Counted from the stretch's first letter, positions 11,680-23,734 are shown. The stretch: DNA of 64,000 nucleotides from Undaria pinnatifida (GCA_012845835.1 JABAKD010000012.1:1636620-1700619); one strand, 5' to 3'. Notes: generated by a model not told the origin, from the sequence alone. Numbers and translations are program-made.

Positions 11680-12719
11680 AAAACAAGACTTTCTCGGTTG
11701 AATTTACTTGGAAATCGAAATTCATTTTGGGGAGTTTGTCCACCTAGACATGGCATGTTGTGTGTAACCGAAGCCGGCCACGCAAATTGATGCCATGTCG
11801 TCGGCTCGTTGAGAGGCGAGGAGCCACCATTGCGAGAGGTAGGACCAACAGAGCAGCCGCAGCACGGCCTCCCAAAGTCCTTAGCACAGCGTAGACCGCC
11901 TGCGACGCTTCGAAAATAATCGAGACCGCCGCAAACCCATTTTTTCTTCGCCCTGCACCTCGAAAGTTACACGACCAACTACCACATCGCGACTTCGCTC
12001 AGAAGTTCGACCGCTATATCCCCGTCGCTGCTGCCCGTGTGGGGCAGCGGGGTGGCGCCAGCCCGTCCAAGAGACGCCTAGGGCCATAGTAGCCGCTGCC
12101 GGCCAAAACAATCTGCCGCTAGCCGCGGCGCTCCGGGGAGGACACGAGCTATCGCTCGCCTCGGTCGTTGCCCACGGATGTTCGTTGACCCTTTTGCGTT
12201 TTTTTTATTCCAGAGCGCACTACGTACGCCGTTCCTTGATAAGAAGCCGAGTTGAATTTTTCGTGTTTTATGCAAAAAAAAAAAAAATCGAATTACGATT
12301 TTCCGTTCTCTTCGTTAATCTGAGCCCTCAGTATATATTTTGTTTTTCTCCACGGTAATGGTTGGTGTTGGTATTTTCGCTCTAGGTGGGGAGTTTTGGG
12401 CTACAGCAGTGGTGCAGCGACTGTAGATCCAACATAATATCTGATCTATCCGTTTTGTCCGTTTGGGCCTTTCGGGGCGTGAGGCAGTCATTCTCTCGTA
12501 TCCTGTCACCACGGACTTCTGAGTACAAGAGTATGTGGGAACAACAAACCGGTACAGCAGTATACTGCTGTCCCACTTCTTGCGCTGCTGTGATCGATTG
12601 CAGCGTCGTAGGTGATACGATGTGTCATTGGGTGTCGTGCACTGGTACCGTGAGTCACTGGGGGGAGGGGGGGCTGAGGAGCAACTGCTGTTTTCAGCAG
12701 AAGTTACCCAGCCCCTTGT

Positions 12720-12900
12720 ACTGAGAGTGACTGGAGCTATGACCACGGACTTGTGACCACAGAGCTGATCTTTCTAGGGTGAAGAATCAGTACGGACACT
12801 GGGTGTGCTGGATGTCGACGAGTAGAAGAACGGTTTAATGTGAAGAACACATACACACACACTTGATTATGCGAGTTGATGTGAGAACAACAATAACTGA
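12720..12900 (+). mobile_element. Fragment of (AAC)-tailed retroposon
   Basis: The segment contains TGACCACGGACTTGTGACCA and then CTTGATTATGCGAGTTGATG followed by GTGAGAACAACAATAAC, matching the 3' end of this family. The flanking 11700-12720 and 12900-13890 hold only short frames without support. Confidence 0.45.
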
Positions 12901-13896
12901 TATCTGTTTGATGGGAACGCTGTGGGTTCGTGAGTTCGCTGGGTGTACGTCGCCGACTCGTGATTCGTCAGCTACGAAGGCGTTACGGTTGTGGTAGCGT
13001 GCGGTTAATTGCGGAAGGTTGTGGCTTTGTTATATACGTGATTGTTGCCTCTGTGAAATGGCGTTCCTTTCTTACCGGATATATTGATGCACTCGTGTAT
13101 TTTTATTTTTGTAACATATTGATGCACGGCAGTATGCCGCAGCGGTTATTTAAGCGGTTATTTATCAACTTATGTTTATGTTATAAAGCTTTCGTTCCTG
13201 GCGAAGCTGGATTTCTTATTTACGGCAGGGTGTGTCCTATACTTTTGTCAGTCTTTAATATCAGTATAAGAACTCGAGCCTGAAATGCGTAACTGCTAAA
13301 ATCTTGAAGTGCTGTCCCGTGTACTGTAAGAGTAACTTGTTCACCGGTGGTAGTTGGCTTACTCGCCACCCAACTAAACAACGCACGTCCTCCCACCAAG
13401 GACCACACCAGGTAGATGTCGAGCACAGCCAACTCCCAGTCCTGCGAGACTGTTCCAGGTGTGAGATTTTGAGGCACTCGTACAACAGCAGCACTGCTGT
13501 GACACTGCTGTCGTCCTGCTGCAATGCTGTGCTCCGTCTATGATTCGCTGGTGCTGCTGCTGCTGCTGCCCCTGCCCCTGCCCCTCCTACTGCTGTTGTT
13601 GTGGCCAAGTTGCGTTATTGACCCGCATCCCGTGAACGAACGGCGTACGGCATTACATGCAATGACAACAACAAAGAACAACAGCAGGTTATGGTACATT
13701 ATCTGGCCAAGCAGTACCCACACTCACCACAATATTGATCTGTCCACATGCATCATGCATCAAGCGATCGGCGTCTGTCGCCAGACACCACCCTCGACTG
13801 TCTCAACCATTTTTCCGTTTTTCCCAGAACGCGTAAAGGCCGACGGATTGACGCGTTTTTGTCGGCGCTGCCGCTGCCTGATCATACGTTTGACCG

Positions 13897-14204
13897 CCCG
13901 TCGCCCCGGTGGCGTATCAGGTTATCCTCGAGCCTGGTATCGGTCAGTTTCGCGAGTTCGAATCCCCCCGAGCGTATACTCGTATATATTCGTGGGGACT
14001 TTTTCTTGTGCACAAATTGACTTGCGGTAAACGCGAGAGCGTGAGTTAGCAATACTCGATAAAAAAACGACGAGCAGTGGGAATGCTGAACCCTATGCGC
14101 GATAAAAATTGAAGGCAGGAACCGGGGGGGGGGAAAGGGACGACACCTGTGACCACGGCTTGTCCAAAAGCTGGAAAGTAGAAGTGTGAAAAAAAACAAA
14201 AAAA
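13897..14204 (+). mobile_element. tRNA-headed SINE, copy 2
   Basis: This is the best-preserved head: CCCCGGTGGCGTATCAGG (A box) and GAGTTCGAATCCC (B box). The body and 3' domain match 9186-9502 almost base for base and end in an A-rich tail with a C interruption. Confidence 0.8.
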
Positions 14205-14572
14205 ACGCAATACCATGGTATTGAACCGGGTGTGATACCAGTACTGCACTGCAGTAGTGAGACTTCATTCAGTGTGTGGAATTCACAGCCACACTCGCCA
14301 AAAGGAGGGCGGGATGGTAATATGACACGAACCCCTCTCGCGTCCAGGTAAACCAGGCCTGGTACCTGTCAGTGATACTTGGCAGCAGGCCTCACAGGCA
14401 TCACCATATGTATCGGACTCAAACGATCATTCCAAGACTTAAAAGTGAGTTAGTGCGGTGCCTGGGTAGGCCGTAACACCCGCACTAAAGTGGGCCCCCG
14501 ACCTATCCCGGGATAGTATTAATAGTAATATCTGCGTTTTAGAGTGGGACCTCCATCTATCCCGGGACAGTA

Positions 14573-14660
14573 ATAACGCCTTCACGACTGAAAACCTTTT
14601 TTGTACAAATTTACTTGAAGTTAGTACAGGGAGGGATTTTGGGGCTCTACGGGGGTTAGT
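14573..14660 (-). mobile_element. 90-bp TTAACCCCTTT MITE, copy
   Basis: This is a diverged reverse-orientation copy of the mini-element best seen at 21303-21391, recognised by ACTTGAAGTTAGTACAGGGA and TTTGGGGCTCT. Confidence 0.55.
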
Positions 14661-15136
14661 GTATGAATAGCAAGGTACCGCATTACAGGCAGTAGTGGGA
14701 CCTCCAACTATCCGGGGAGAGTATTGATGGTAAAGTATAAGGTACTCTGTAGGAGGAGGTCGTGACCAGCGATTTTCACCGCACTAAACTGGGACCCCGC
14801 ACTACCGCAAAGAAAGGGTACGGCACTAACGCGGACCTGCTCCGACTTTCATTCCGACCTCGACCGCGACTCCTACAATATAGTGAAAAATATAAGTACT
14901 GTCCCTGGCTGGGTTTCTTGTTTTGGTAACGTTTCGTTCTCCACTAACCTCAGTGTGTCTCCCCGATTTATTACATATCTGTCACTAGCAGCCTGCCTTT
15001 CCTTGCTATTGATACCCCTTTTTTGTGGGTGTCCTGTACTGCTGTACGGGTAGAACATGAATGTCTTCAGTAAGAACATGGCTTTTGTGCCCGTCATTTT
15101 GTTGGAAGCGTACGCATTGAAAATTTGGGAACGCGG

Positions 15137-15352
15137 CAGCTTGCGCTGCTGGGGTTGTAACGAGGACCACTGATAGGGTCAGCTCACGCTATCACTACAA
15201 ATAGTGGAATCCGAAGGGTGCGCCAGCTAGCGTTGGGTTGCGAAAGCACCTGAGTTATATCGACGCAAGACGCGTATGAAAATACGTGGAAGTGTGGTGA
15301 GCTTAAGCTCTATTTTTACCCTTCCGCCGGAGGATGAAAAACAAAAAAAACA
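15137..15352 (+). mobile_element. A-tailed SINE-like element, full-length copy
   Basis: The copy runs from CTTGCGCTGCTGGGGTTGTA through CCACTGATAGGG and CAGCTAGCGTTGGG to a CCGCCGGAGGATG block and an A-rich tail. Sequence from 15470 to 15880 holds loose CCCACCCGG-type repeats and no convincing exon. Confidence 0.7.
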
Positions 15353-16977
15353 AGTGTTCTTGCTGCTGCTGCTGTCACCCACTTTGTCTTTTGCTGTTAT
15401 CGTATATATCATATGGACGTGGCCCATATCATAGCCCGACTCCGACTCCAGCAAGACTACCGCCGCGGTACGGACCAGGTGAGAGACACCCTGATTCCAT
15501 CCTGACTTGGTCCCACCCAGACCTGCGCCCACCCGTACCTGGCCCCACCCGGTACTTCTGCCTGCTTCTCTTTCTCTTATCTTTCTGTTTTTTACGTGTT
15601 CCTTCTCTGGCGTTCACCTTTTGGCCACACCCGCCACTCTCGGAATGATGTTCTATTTTCTTCCTTCTCCATCGCAATTGATATTCACAGATACTTCGGT
15701 GCCACCTCTGCAGCTCTTGGCACAGAGTCAAGAGCCTCGATACGCATCAATCGTAACACCCAGACCTAATGCTACCGGGACCTGGCTCGACCCGCCTCTT
15801 TTCCCACCCGGAACGGATCCCACCCGGGCCTAATTCCCGCCCAGACATGGCCCCAACCCGCCCTGAGCCGTCCAAGCTGACCGTGGATATTTTTCGCCGC
15901 CGGCAGGGCAGAGGGAGCGAAGCGACGGCTCGACCACAAGAATGGATATTGTTTTTTGTAGAAAAGGTCGCTTCGCTTTTGCCAGGAACTCTCGCACAGC
16001 AGGACATTTTTTATTTTTTACAAAATATTTCAAGGACGTCAGCCGTGAGTTCGACGAATTTCGGGCCAATACTCATCCTTGCAAGCTGCGTTCTTTGTCT
16101 GCCGTCAACTGCTGGGTGTGGTCAACTTGTGTGCACGACGAGTGGAAGCCGGTCGGCCGGTCCGATAATCCGGCTTCATTCAGCGATTTTGTATGTGGTG
16201 TCACGCTTTTTTGGTGCGGTGAAAGTTTGGAGATGACACTCGCTCGTAATTATCCACGTGCGGCTAGAATGACTGTGGTGTCAGAGCTGTAACTTCTGTA
16301 AGTAAAATCAGCCTGTTATCCGTTTAACCCGTTTAGCACCGCACTCCCACCATGGGAACAAAACACTTGGAGCTAGACTAGGAAAACATTGTAGGAAGTT
16401 GGAAATGGGTTAAAGGGAAATTCCCGAAGTTACGGAGTTGGGCTACCATGGTACCCGCTGTACCGAAATGTTGTCTGTGTGCGTAACGGCTGCGTCATAC
16501 TTTGGGACAGCTTGTACGGCATGATGGCATGGTGTACGGTACCAGGTATGGTTTTTTGCTGCACGCTATAATTTCAGTGGAAAATGCTTGATGCCACAAG
16601 TGTAGTTCGAAGTATAGGTGCTTATGCTTTTCCTGTTGCAGATTACAGCAACTTATATCCATATTAAAACAGGTACACGTTACAACGTTATCAGGTACCA
16701 GGCATGTAAGGCAAAGTCCAACAATTTTGGCCCTGCAACGGGGATGCAGTCATGAAAGAGCCCGCACGGGTGGCAACGCAGCGCACCCAGGCGATGTCCC
16801 CCTTTGGAGTTCGATCCATACACTACTGTATTGCCCGCAATTGTTGATAAATAGTATCCTACTCCACACTAAATTTCACCCCGAGACACGGGGTCAGTTG
16901 GATGCGAACGTACTGCTGTAGCTGCCTAACCCCCCCCCCCCCCCCCCCCCCCCCCTCCCCCCCCCCCCCTCCCCCCC

Positions 16978-17060
16978 GGGTTTTCCATCCCGAAGGGGAT
17001 GCGTGACCAATGGTCGAATGACTAAGGCAAGCAACTAATGAGTACGCCCCCCCCCCCTCC
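16978..17060 (+). repeat. Dispersed poly-C-ended repeat, copy 2
   Basis: The copy shares the GACTAAGGCAAGCAACTAAT block and GAGTACGCC running into a C run with 1757-1896 and 58150-58270. A second C tract precedes it at 16930-16978. Confidence 0.5.
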
Positions 17061-17670
17061 CCCCACCACCCCATCCTGCTCCCATTTTGTTACGGGCGTT
17101 TGACATCGTCGTAGGAGACCGCCAGCGGACAGCGGACTGTAATTCTTTTGCCCTCTTTGATGCAAGGATGCGTATTACCTCGCGTGGAACCCGAAATTTT
17201 TCGGGAAACAGCCTTTTCAGCTTTTTTTTTCGAGTTACCCTTATTTCCTCTCATTCCAGGGAAAAACAGGCGGCGTTTTTTGGGGAGGAAGCAAACATTA
17301 TCATCCCCGGGTGGTCCATGTACTACATTTAGCACGAGGATAAGATTTGTTTAGGCAGTCATTTTCACTCATTTTCTCTCCACGCAGTAGTGGCAGGGCA
17401 GAATGCGAGTGCCTGAGTGTCATGTCCATCGTGTTCAGTTGACCTTTCGCTTGTTCAAGCCCTCGATGATTTCGTCCTGCAGCCGTCCATCGAATGTTGG
17501 AAAACCACTACTACTCTGTAGCGCTGACAGCCATCTGATGTTTGAATATTACACTTACGTTACGAGGGAAATCAGCAATACAAAGTACAAAGCAGGACGC
17601 GAGCAGCCATAGCAATGCGCTAGTGCGCAAGTGTGTAGCGATCGCGATTGTATCCGCGACTACTGTAAAC

Positions 17671-18031
17671 ATGGAATATGGGCGCCTCAACGAAATCCCA
17701 ACGTCCCAGCTGCATGTTCGCCGAGTGTCACCCGTTACTTCACCCATGGTTACGACGGGTATCAAATTGGAAGATTGTTTGTCACCCCCGCCCCCTCTCC
17801 CGCCCCTCGCCCTCCCCCCCTGCTCTTCTGTCTGGAAACGCGTACATGGCGATCGTGAATATTGGGCAGACTACAAGGAGCTGGCGAAACCGATGAAGCC
17901 GCCGCCGCACGGGCTGGAGTGGCGGCGGTTGCCTGACGGGGCGTGGGAGCTTAGGACCGTAAAGAAGACACCGCTCGTCGGGTATGGGGAGGGAAAGGAA
18001 GAGGAAGAGGAGGACGAAGTCGCAGAGTCAG
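17671..18031 (+). CDS. LysM/UBA gene exon 1
   Basis: The exon holds 120 codons plus one base. It runs from ATG to the donor GTAAAG, which follows an acidic stretch encoded by GAGGAAGAGG-type triplets. The split codon becomes Asp with exon 2. Confidence 0.75.
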
Positions 18032-21000
18032 GTAAAGCCCTCTTGCGGTCAAGACTGTGGTCTTAACACCTATATGGTTGCGATGGCCCATGTGCTACTG
18101 CAAATATGGCTCTACACTAATTTGCAAGTAGTTAAGACCGGAAAGAAAACACACGGCTAGCCAAAGAGAAGAATGGGGGAGAGAAAGGAGAAGAGGAGGA
18201 AGTCGCTAACCCGGGGTAAAGGAGGAAGGTTATGGCGAAGGTTATAACCTGGATTCAACCTGCGGTTACAAGAGGAGGAAGTCGCGAATCTGGGGTAAAG
18301 GAGGAAGGTTATGGCGAAGGTTATAACCTGGGTTTAACCTGCGGTTACAAGTTGTAACGATTGTGGGACTTGATTGGAGTACGTATATCGACCAAACGGC
18401 AGGGGGGGGGATATATCTTCAAAGAGTAATACATGTGTAAAAACGTGCGGTCGGAGTATCGTGGTAGCTTGCAAAGGTGAGTATCGACCCTTACATTGAT
18501 CGGACTCACAGCTGACGTAGTTGCAACAATTTTATAATAGGTATTTTTCTTCTTGTTGAACGCCTGTCGATAGTTGTAAGAGCACCGCTCGCCGAGGGGA
18601 AGGTGCGGGGGAGGAAGGACAAGAAGATGAAGTCGCAGACGCAGATGCAGGCTAGCGTTATGGGTGTGGTGATAACTTGACAAGGTCAACCTTTTTGGGA
18701 CGCAAGTGTTTGAACCTAGAAAACGAAAATCGCTTCCTCGAAGACTGTCTATTAATTGGCCAAGCAAGAGTGTAGGACGTGACGGAACCAGGTGAAAGGC
18801 TGAGGTATTTTTTTGGTAAAACACTGCAGAGTAGAGTTCCCTCTGTAGTGCAGGTATGTGCACCATATAGGGAAGCTCCGGCACTATATCAGCAACCGGC
18901 ACTACTCCGTATACTGACAACTGCTGTCTTTTCCCACATGTGCCAAGCTTCTTCACAGGCACTATAGCGGGCCATCTGCACTATAGAGGGAACCCGCGCC
19001 TGTCCTGTAATGTGGTTTCCACCCGTTTACTTCTGCAGACATGATCCCACCCTTTTATCCAAGCAGTTTGTCTGAGAAAAACGTGTTTTAAGTTGTGGCA
19101 TGTTTGAACGCTCGTGCTCGACCTTACGCTAGCCCATGATTGTGTTGCTCTCTATCGGTGTCAGACGCCCCAAAGATCCACGTTCCTGAGTTCCTGGAGC
19201 ACGTGGTGATGCCGGAGGATACGCTGACCGGCATCTGCATGCGATACAAGGTACGAGGTTCCCTCTTCGGGATGGGGTTTCCTTGATATCCCGAGGGCGT
19301 GTCGCAAGTCGAAAAGGGGCAACAGCTGCGTTCCAACGATATCGTGTGCGCTATCATACTACTTTAGCTGCTGCTGTGTGCGTCGTGTTATACCTGGTAT
19401 GGTGTCCGGCGATGTGTGTTCGATTGTTGCGTTGGGCTTGAAAATGTTGTTGTCGTGCTTTGATCTCCTGCTGCGCACCCACCGCACACACATACGCCGT
19501 GACTACTGGCACAAGGGCAAGAGCTTGAAACACGGCTGTTGTTGTGTGCCTATGACAACACGCACCCCACTCACGCATACCTGGTACATACAGAGGCGCA
19601 CAAACATGCGCATATATACGCAGAAGCACCCGTCTGTGGCTATCACGAGGGAGAGAGCTCACAGCGCGGCTGCTGTTGGACCGTGTCTGCCACAAGTACA
19701 AGTGCAGGGCCTGGAGGGCCATGTGTGACGAAGTAGCCCAGCAGCATAGCGAGACTAAACATAAACCATATGGGTTTCTGTGGGTCCTGCGCGGCTCGGC
19801 AAAACGAGGCTGGCGGCAGGGTGGGCCTTGCTCTACTTTTCGTGCCAGGCCCGAATACCTCACAAAGTTCGAGCAGCACAACAACTCGAGAAGTAGTAGC
19901 TAGGTGCCTGTCTCCCACAGAGGACGGCGATAGGGCAAGCAGTGGTGTCAGGCGAGGTGTGTTACGTGTTCGGTGCGAGGTGTAGAACAGAACATGTCAC
20001 TGAGCTATTAGTAGGTGCAACGGATGCATATGATGTTTGACATACATTGTATTGCTGCTGTGTTGTTGCTGCTGCTTGTTATACTTCGAAGTGTGTAGCT
20101 GCGACGTAATAGACAGGAGAGGGCAAGCATTATGGGACATGATGGGACTGATGCCGCACAGCGGGCGGAAAAGGGGGCCGGATAGTATATTTGAAGTGTG
20201 TGAGAGCGGAGCGGGCTATTGCAATAAACAACAGCTGCTTCGCCTGAACAAAAGCAGAAAAGGTGCTGGACGTAGCTTAACTTGAACCAAGGAGCAAAGT
20301 ACAAAAAAATACCGATTAAGAGTAATAACACCGGTATACCCGCATACAAAAGAGATCAGTAAAACGATACTATCAGCATCAAACGATACTATCAGCATCA
20401 TCGATTAGTAAAACGATACTATCAGCATCAAACGATACTATCAGCATCGTCGATTAGTAAACGATACTATCAGCATCATCGATTAGTAAAACGATACTAT
20501 CAGCATCATCGATTAGTAAAACGATACTATCAGCATCATCGATTAGTAAAACGATACTGTCAGCATCATCGATTAGTAAAACGATACTATCAGCATCATC
20601 GATTAGTAAAACGATACTATCAGCATCATCGGTGTTAGTAATGTAATAACACCAGTATGGATATACCAACAAACAAAAGAGCAAAGGGAAACAATGATGA
20701 TAACGACACCAGCAGCACACCAGCGAACGCAAGGAAGGGCAAAGCAAAACAATAACTGCGTGTAATGACAACGACCTTGGTGGTGGTAAAAACACCAGCA
20801 TATGATGCCAGCAGCAACGACGACTCTACTAACTATACGCATTACACGACTCTTGCTGTTAGGTGAAGGATCGCGAGCTGCGGCGGCTGAACGGTTTCAT
20901 TGGAAACCACTTCAGGATGTGCGACTCCCTCATCGTCCCCAACAGGTTCAAGGCTGGAGAAGAGGTGAACAAACATGAGTTGTATGATCTGTATGATGCG

Positions 21001-23680
21001 CGTGATCTGTGTAATCTGTGTTATCTGTGGGAGGCCACTTGAGGATGTGCGACTTCCTTGTCGTCCCCTGACAGATTCAAGGCAGGGCAACAGCTGAACA
21101 GACGCTTATTTGCGCTGTATGTACGAGCTGAATGAGTTGTATCGTCTGCATGAGTTGTATGATCTTCGTGAGTCGTATGGGCTGTATGGGTTGTGTGATA
21201 TGTGTGACCTGTGTACGATGTGGGTGAGCCGTATTGGTTTATGTCGACTCCCTCATCGCCCCTAGCAGATTCGCGGCCTGGCGAGACGTGAACTAACATT
21301 AACAACCCCTTTAGAGCCCCCAAACCCCTCCCTATACTAAATCCAAGTAATTTTGTCCCCAAAAACGGGTTTCCAGTTCCAAAGGGGTTAACGTAACCTT
21401 CATGTGCTAGCTGTATGTGCTACATCATAAGAGTTGTGTGGTCTCTGTGATCTGTGTAAGCTGTGTGAACTGCATTGGCTGAGAGTGGATATGTACTTGG
21501 TATAATACGCGATTGCTGTGTGATCTGCGTGGCCTGTGTAAGCTGTACGAAGTATTTGCTGTAATCGCTATGCTACGCGGTATATTTTATTGAGTATGCG
21601 TGTATGGTATGTATGGTACGTTTGGGCTGTGTGCTGTGTACGAGTTGATTAATGATTTTCGTGTACGCATGATTTATATGATCTGTGTACTCTGTACAAG
21701 CTGCGGAAGCTGTATGAGTTGTATGAGCTGGAGACGGCGGGGGTAAGGGTTTTCCCCGCCCTACCTCCCAGCCCCCACCCCCACCTCCCCCTCCTCCCCA
21801 ATCCCACTTGCGCCTCATGTTAGCCTAAGCAGAATACTATCGGCCAAGAACCACTAACGGAGCCCGAGCTGCTTCAGAGCTTCAGCGTCGCCTCCAAACT
21901 GGGAACATCTGAGGCTAAGTACTACCTTGAGAGTAATGATTGGGACCTGACCAAGGCTTTAAAGGAGTGGCGAGATGAGAAAGCCTGGGAGTCCGAGCAG
22001 GTGTGTGTATTTGAGAGTGTGCGTGTTTTTTTTTGTGTAGAAAGAGGCATGCCGATGACGTCGACCGCCGACGCTATTAATTGGTCGCTATTCATGTACT
22101 ACGAGTATTGGTGGATTATTTATTCATTCATGGCTTTGTTTAGTTTCTTATTTTTTATTTCATATTTATTTATTTTTATTGTTTTACCTATCTATTTATT
22201 TATTTATTTATCTACTTGTTTATGATGTCTCCTGTTTCTTGGTCTTGTCATTATTTTTTATTTTCATGTTTTTTGTTTTCTTGCTTGGTCGCGCTTCTGT
22301 TGCTGGTTTTGTTTATGTTCCTGATTTTATTACCGCTACTGTCTGTTCCTGGTCTCCGTCCTATTGGTGATGCTGTTGATCTTGTTCATGTTCTTGTTCT
22401 TATTTGTATTGTTGGTGCGCGTTTTTGAATGTCGTTGTTGTTCTCGTTTCTGCGTGTATGATTGAAGGCAGGAAGTCTGGGGTTTGTGGCAGATTCATGA
22501 AGCGTAACACATCTTTAGTACCACGCCTGCAGAGATGAGGATCGGCCCTTAAGTTCGTCGAACTCGCAGGAGACGTTGTTGAATATTTTTATGTAATCTT
22601 GTTTTTGGTCCTGTTCTTGGTCTTGGTCTTGTTCTTATTGCAGAAGCCTCAGGAAGCACCACCGACAGAGCAGACGGAGCGCAAGTGGATGCGACCCCGA
22701 GGCCGGAAGGTGCAACCCAAGGTGGCTCCTGTTGGACACTTCATGGTAAGCTTTTATTCACCTATTTCACATCGTATATATCCTGTAGCTGTCTACAGAC
22801 TACGCTTCGGATAGCGACTTTGTGCGGTTATTTGATTTCACACGTCGAAGAGATCACATCGGAGAGATGACGATTTACACCGTCTGCATCGTTTATTTAT
22901 TCATTTATTTATTTTTTTTATTCTCCGGCGGATGGGGAAAAATTAAGCTTTAGCTCACCACACTTCCACGTATTTTCATACATACGCGTCGTGTGTCGAT
23001 TTAACTCAGTTGCTTTCGCAGCCCAACGCTAGCTGGCGCACCCTTCGGGTCCCATTGTAGGTATAGCGTAAGCTGTCCCTATCAGTGGTCTTCCTTACAA
23101 ACCCGGCAGCAGCGCAAGCTATAGTTGTATACGGATGCGTGTCGTGGATCTTTTATATTTGTTGTTGTGCTGCGTCTCGAGGTGCGATGAACGACGCACA
23201 CACTCAAATAAAAGGAGGGCACCGCTCGCCCAAAACGCCCGCGAGAGGTGTTTTGCGTGGCAGATACGTCGACGCGTGCCTGGTATATATGAATGGACGT
23301 GTATACGTGAAATACTACCTGGTTGTGGTACCGGGCAGTTGTTTTGTTCTCCCAGCGTTATGTGGCATAGCGTGAAAGCTGCAGTCTGGGTATTTTCCTC
23401 GGTTGACGAGTTCCCGTCACCCCCAAATATTTGGCCAAAATGGTGCCCCCGTCGCTGCTGTTTCGCTGCCCCCCCCCACCGCTACCCGCCCCTCCACTTC
23501 ATCTCCCCCCCTATCTCCCCCCCCCCCCCCCCCCTCTGTATGCATTTTCACCAGGCTACCTCGGGCACGACTTTGAACAGCGACTATGTAGTCACGGATG
23601 ACGGGAGTGTAGAGATGGCACACCGCGACAACCTAGCGGACGCACGCGTTCCGCTGCTATCCGCGCAGGCCCACCGCTAA
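17671..23680 (+). CDS. LysM and UBA-like domain protein, complete six-exon gene
   Basis: The exons 17671-18031, 19165-19250, 20863-20964, 21833-22000, 22644-22745 and 23555-23680 join in phase into about 314 residues. The start is the ATG at 17671 (AAAC before ATGG). An in-frame ATG at 17542 would add 43 residues. Residues 1-120 hold a proline run, a WADYKELAKP/GLEWRRLPDG segment and an acidic Glu run. Residues 133-176 are a LysM domain (HVVMPEDTLTGICMRYKV, then RRLNG and SLIVPNRF), split by a phase-0 intron. Residues 195-234 (SEAKYYLESNDWDLTKALKE) look like a UBA-type three-helix ubiquitin-binding motif. No signal peptide or membrane segment is visible, so an intracellular role is likelier than cell-wall binding. 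The ligand is unknown. Confidence 0.85.
18131..18660 (+). repeat. Decayed copies of exon 1's 3' end and splice donor
   Basis: Three copies lie in intron 1. The one at 18131-18228 aligns with the last 95 bases of exon 1, including AAGAGGAGGAAGTCGC and the GGTAAAG donor. A second copy (18270-18305) sits in an 86-bp tandem unit, and a third lies at 18580-18655. They carry stops or frameshifts and are not annotated as exons. Confidence 0.7.
19165..19250 (+). CDS. LysM/UBA gene exon 2 (first half of LysM)
   Basis: The exon runs from a GTGTCAG acceptor to a GTACGAG donor and ends in phase 0. It encodes DAPKIHVPEFLEHVVMPEDT and then LTGICMRYK, the beta1-alpha1 half of a LysM fold. Confidence 0.9.
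20355..20635 (+). repeat. 30-bp tandem array (CGATACTATCAGCATC)
   Basis: About ten units of CGATACTATCAGCATCATCG plus a TTAGTAAAA spacer lie in intron 2. On the minus strand they translate as a repeating DDADSIVLLI, which is an artefact of the 30-bp period. Confidence 0.9.
20863..20964 (+). CDS. LysM/UBA gene exon 3 (second half of LysM)
   Basis: The exon runs from a TGTTAG acceptor to a GTGAAC donor and holds 34 codons in phase 0. It encodes VKDRELRRLNGFIGNHFRMC and then DSLIVPNRFKAGEE, with the conserved LysM Asn and the terminal I-V-P strand. Confidence 0.9.
21036..21296 (+). repeat. Two decayed copies of exon 3's 3' end
   Basis: Copies at 21036-21098 and 21237-21296 match the last ~60 bases of exon 3 through the donor (GGATGTGCGACTTCCTTGTC; AGATTCGCGGCC). 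Both lack an intact GGTGAAC donor in the original context and one has a frameshift. Microrepeats of TGATCTGTATG type surround them to about 21740. Confidence 0.75.
21303..21391 (+). mobile_element. 90-bp TTAACCCCTTT MITE, reference copy
   Basis: The short inverted ends CCCCTTT and AAAGGGG flank a core with CCCTCCCTATACTAAATCCA and TTTTGTCCCCAAAAACGGG. There are near-identical copies at 28633-28725 and 28815-28905. It is too small to encode anything. Confidence 0.75.
21833..22000 (+). CDS. LysM/UBA gene exon 4 (UBA-like motif)
   Basis: The exon runs from an AAGCAG acceptor to a GTGTGTG donor and holds 56 codons in phase 0. It encodes EPLTEPELLQSFSVASKLGT followed by SEAKYYLESNDWDLTKALKE, the pattern of a UBA-like helix bundle. 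Confidence 0.9.
22130..22215 (+). repeat. TTTA-rich microsatellite in intron 4
   Basis: This is a run of TATTTATTTATT type in an otherwise T-rich intron. Confidence 0.6.
22644..22745 (+). CDS. LysM/UBA gene exon 5
   Basis: The exon runs from a TATTGCAG acceptor to a GTAAGC donor and holds 34 codons. It encodes a basic linker, RKWMRPRGRKVQPKVAPVGH, possibly a nuclear-localisation or RNA-binding patch. Confidence 0.9.
22905..23119 (-). mobile_element. A-tailed SINE-like element in intron 5
   Basis: This is a reverse-orientation copy of the 15137-15352 element. The T tract lies at the left end, followed by the CCGGCGGATG block, CCACACTTCCACGTATTTTC and CCCAACGCTAGCTGGCGCAC. There is no sign that it disturbs splicing. 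Confidence 0.7.
23555..23680 (+). CDS. LysM/UBA gene exon 6 with stop
   Basis: The acceptor is preceded by a long C tract and ends TTTTCACCAG. The exon encodes 41 residues, SDYVVTDDGSVEMAHRDNLA onward to LLSAQAHR and TAA. The tail is probably disordered. Confidence 0.85.
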   Translation, partial: ATSGTTLNSDYVVTDDGSVEMAHRDNLADARVPLLSAQAHR

Positions 23681-23734
23681 CGTTTTGCGTGAAGCTGTCA
23701 CCGTTTTGCATGAAACACTTTAGCGTTGCGGATG

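Noticed and set aside
15942-16292. 116-codon plus-strand frame with normal-looking composition
   Set aside because: No recognised family, no splice partners, and the opposite strand is equally open. Left unannotated, though it could be a pseudogene.
20355-20635. Regularly spaced repeats resembling a CRISPR array
   Set aside because: The 30-bp period has no variable spacers, and the array lies in an intron of a eukaryotic gene with no cas genes.
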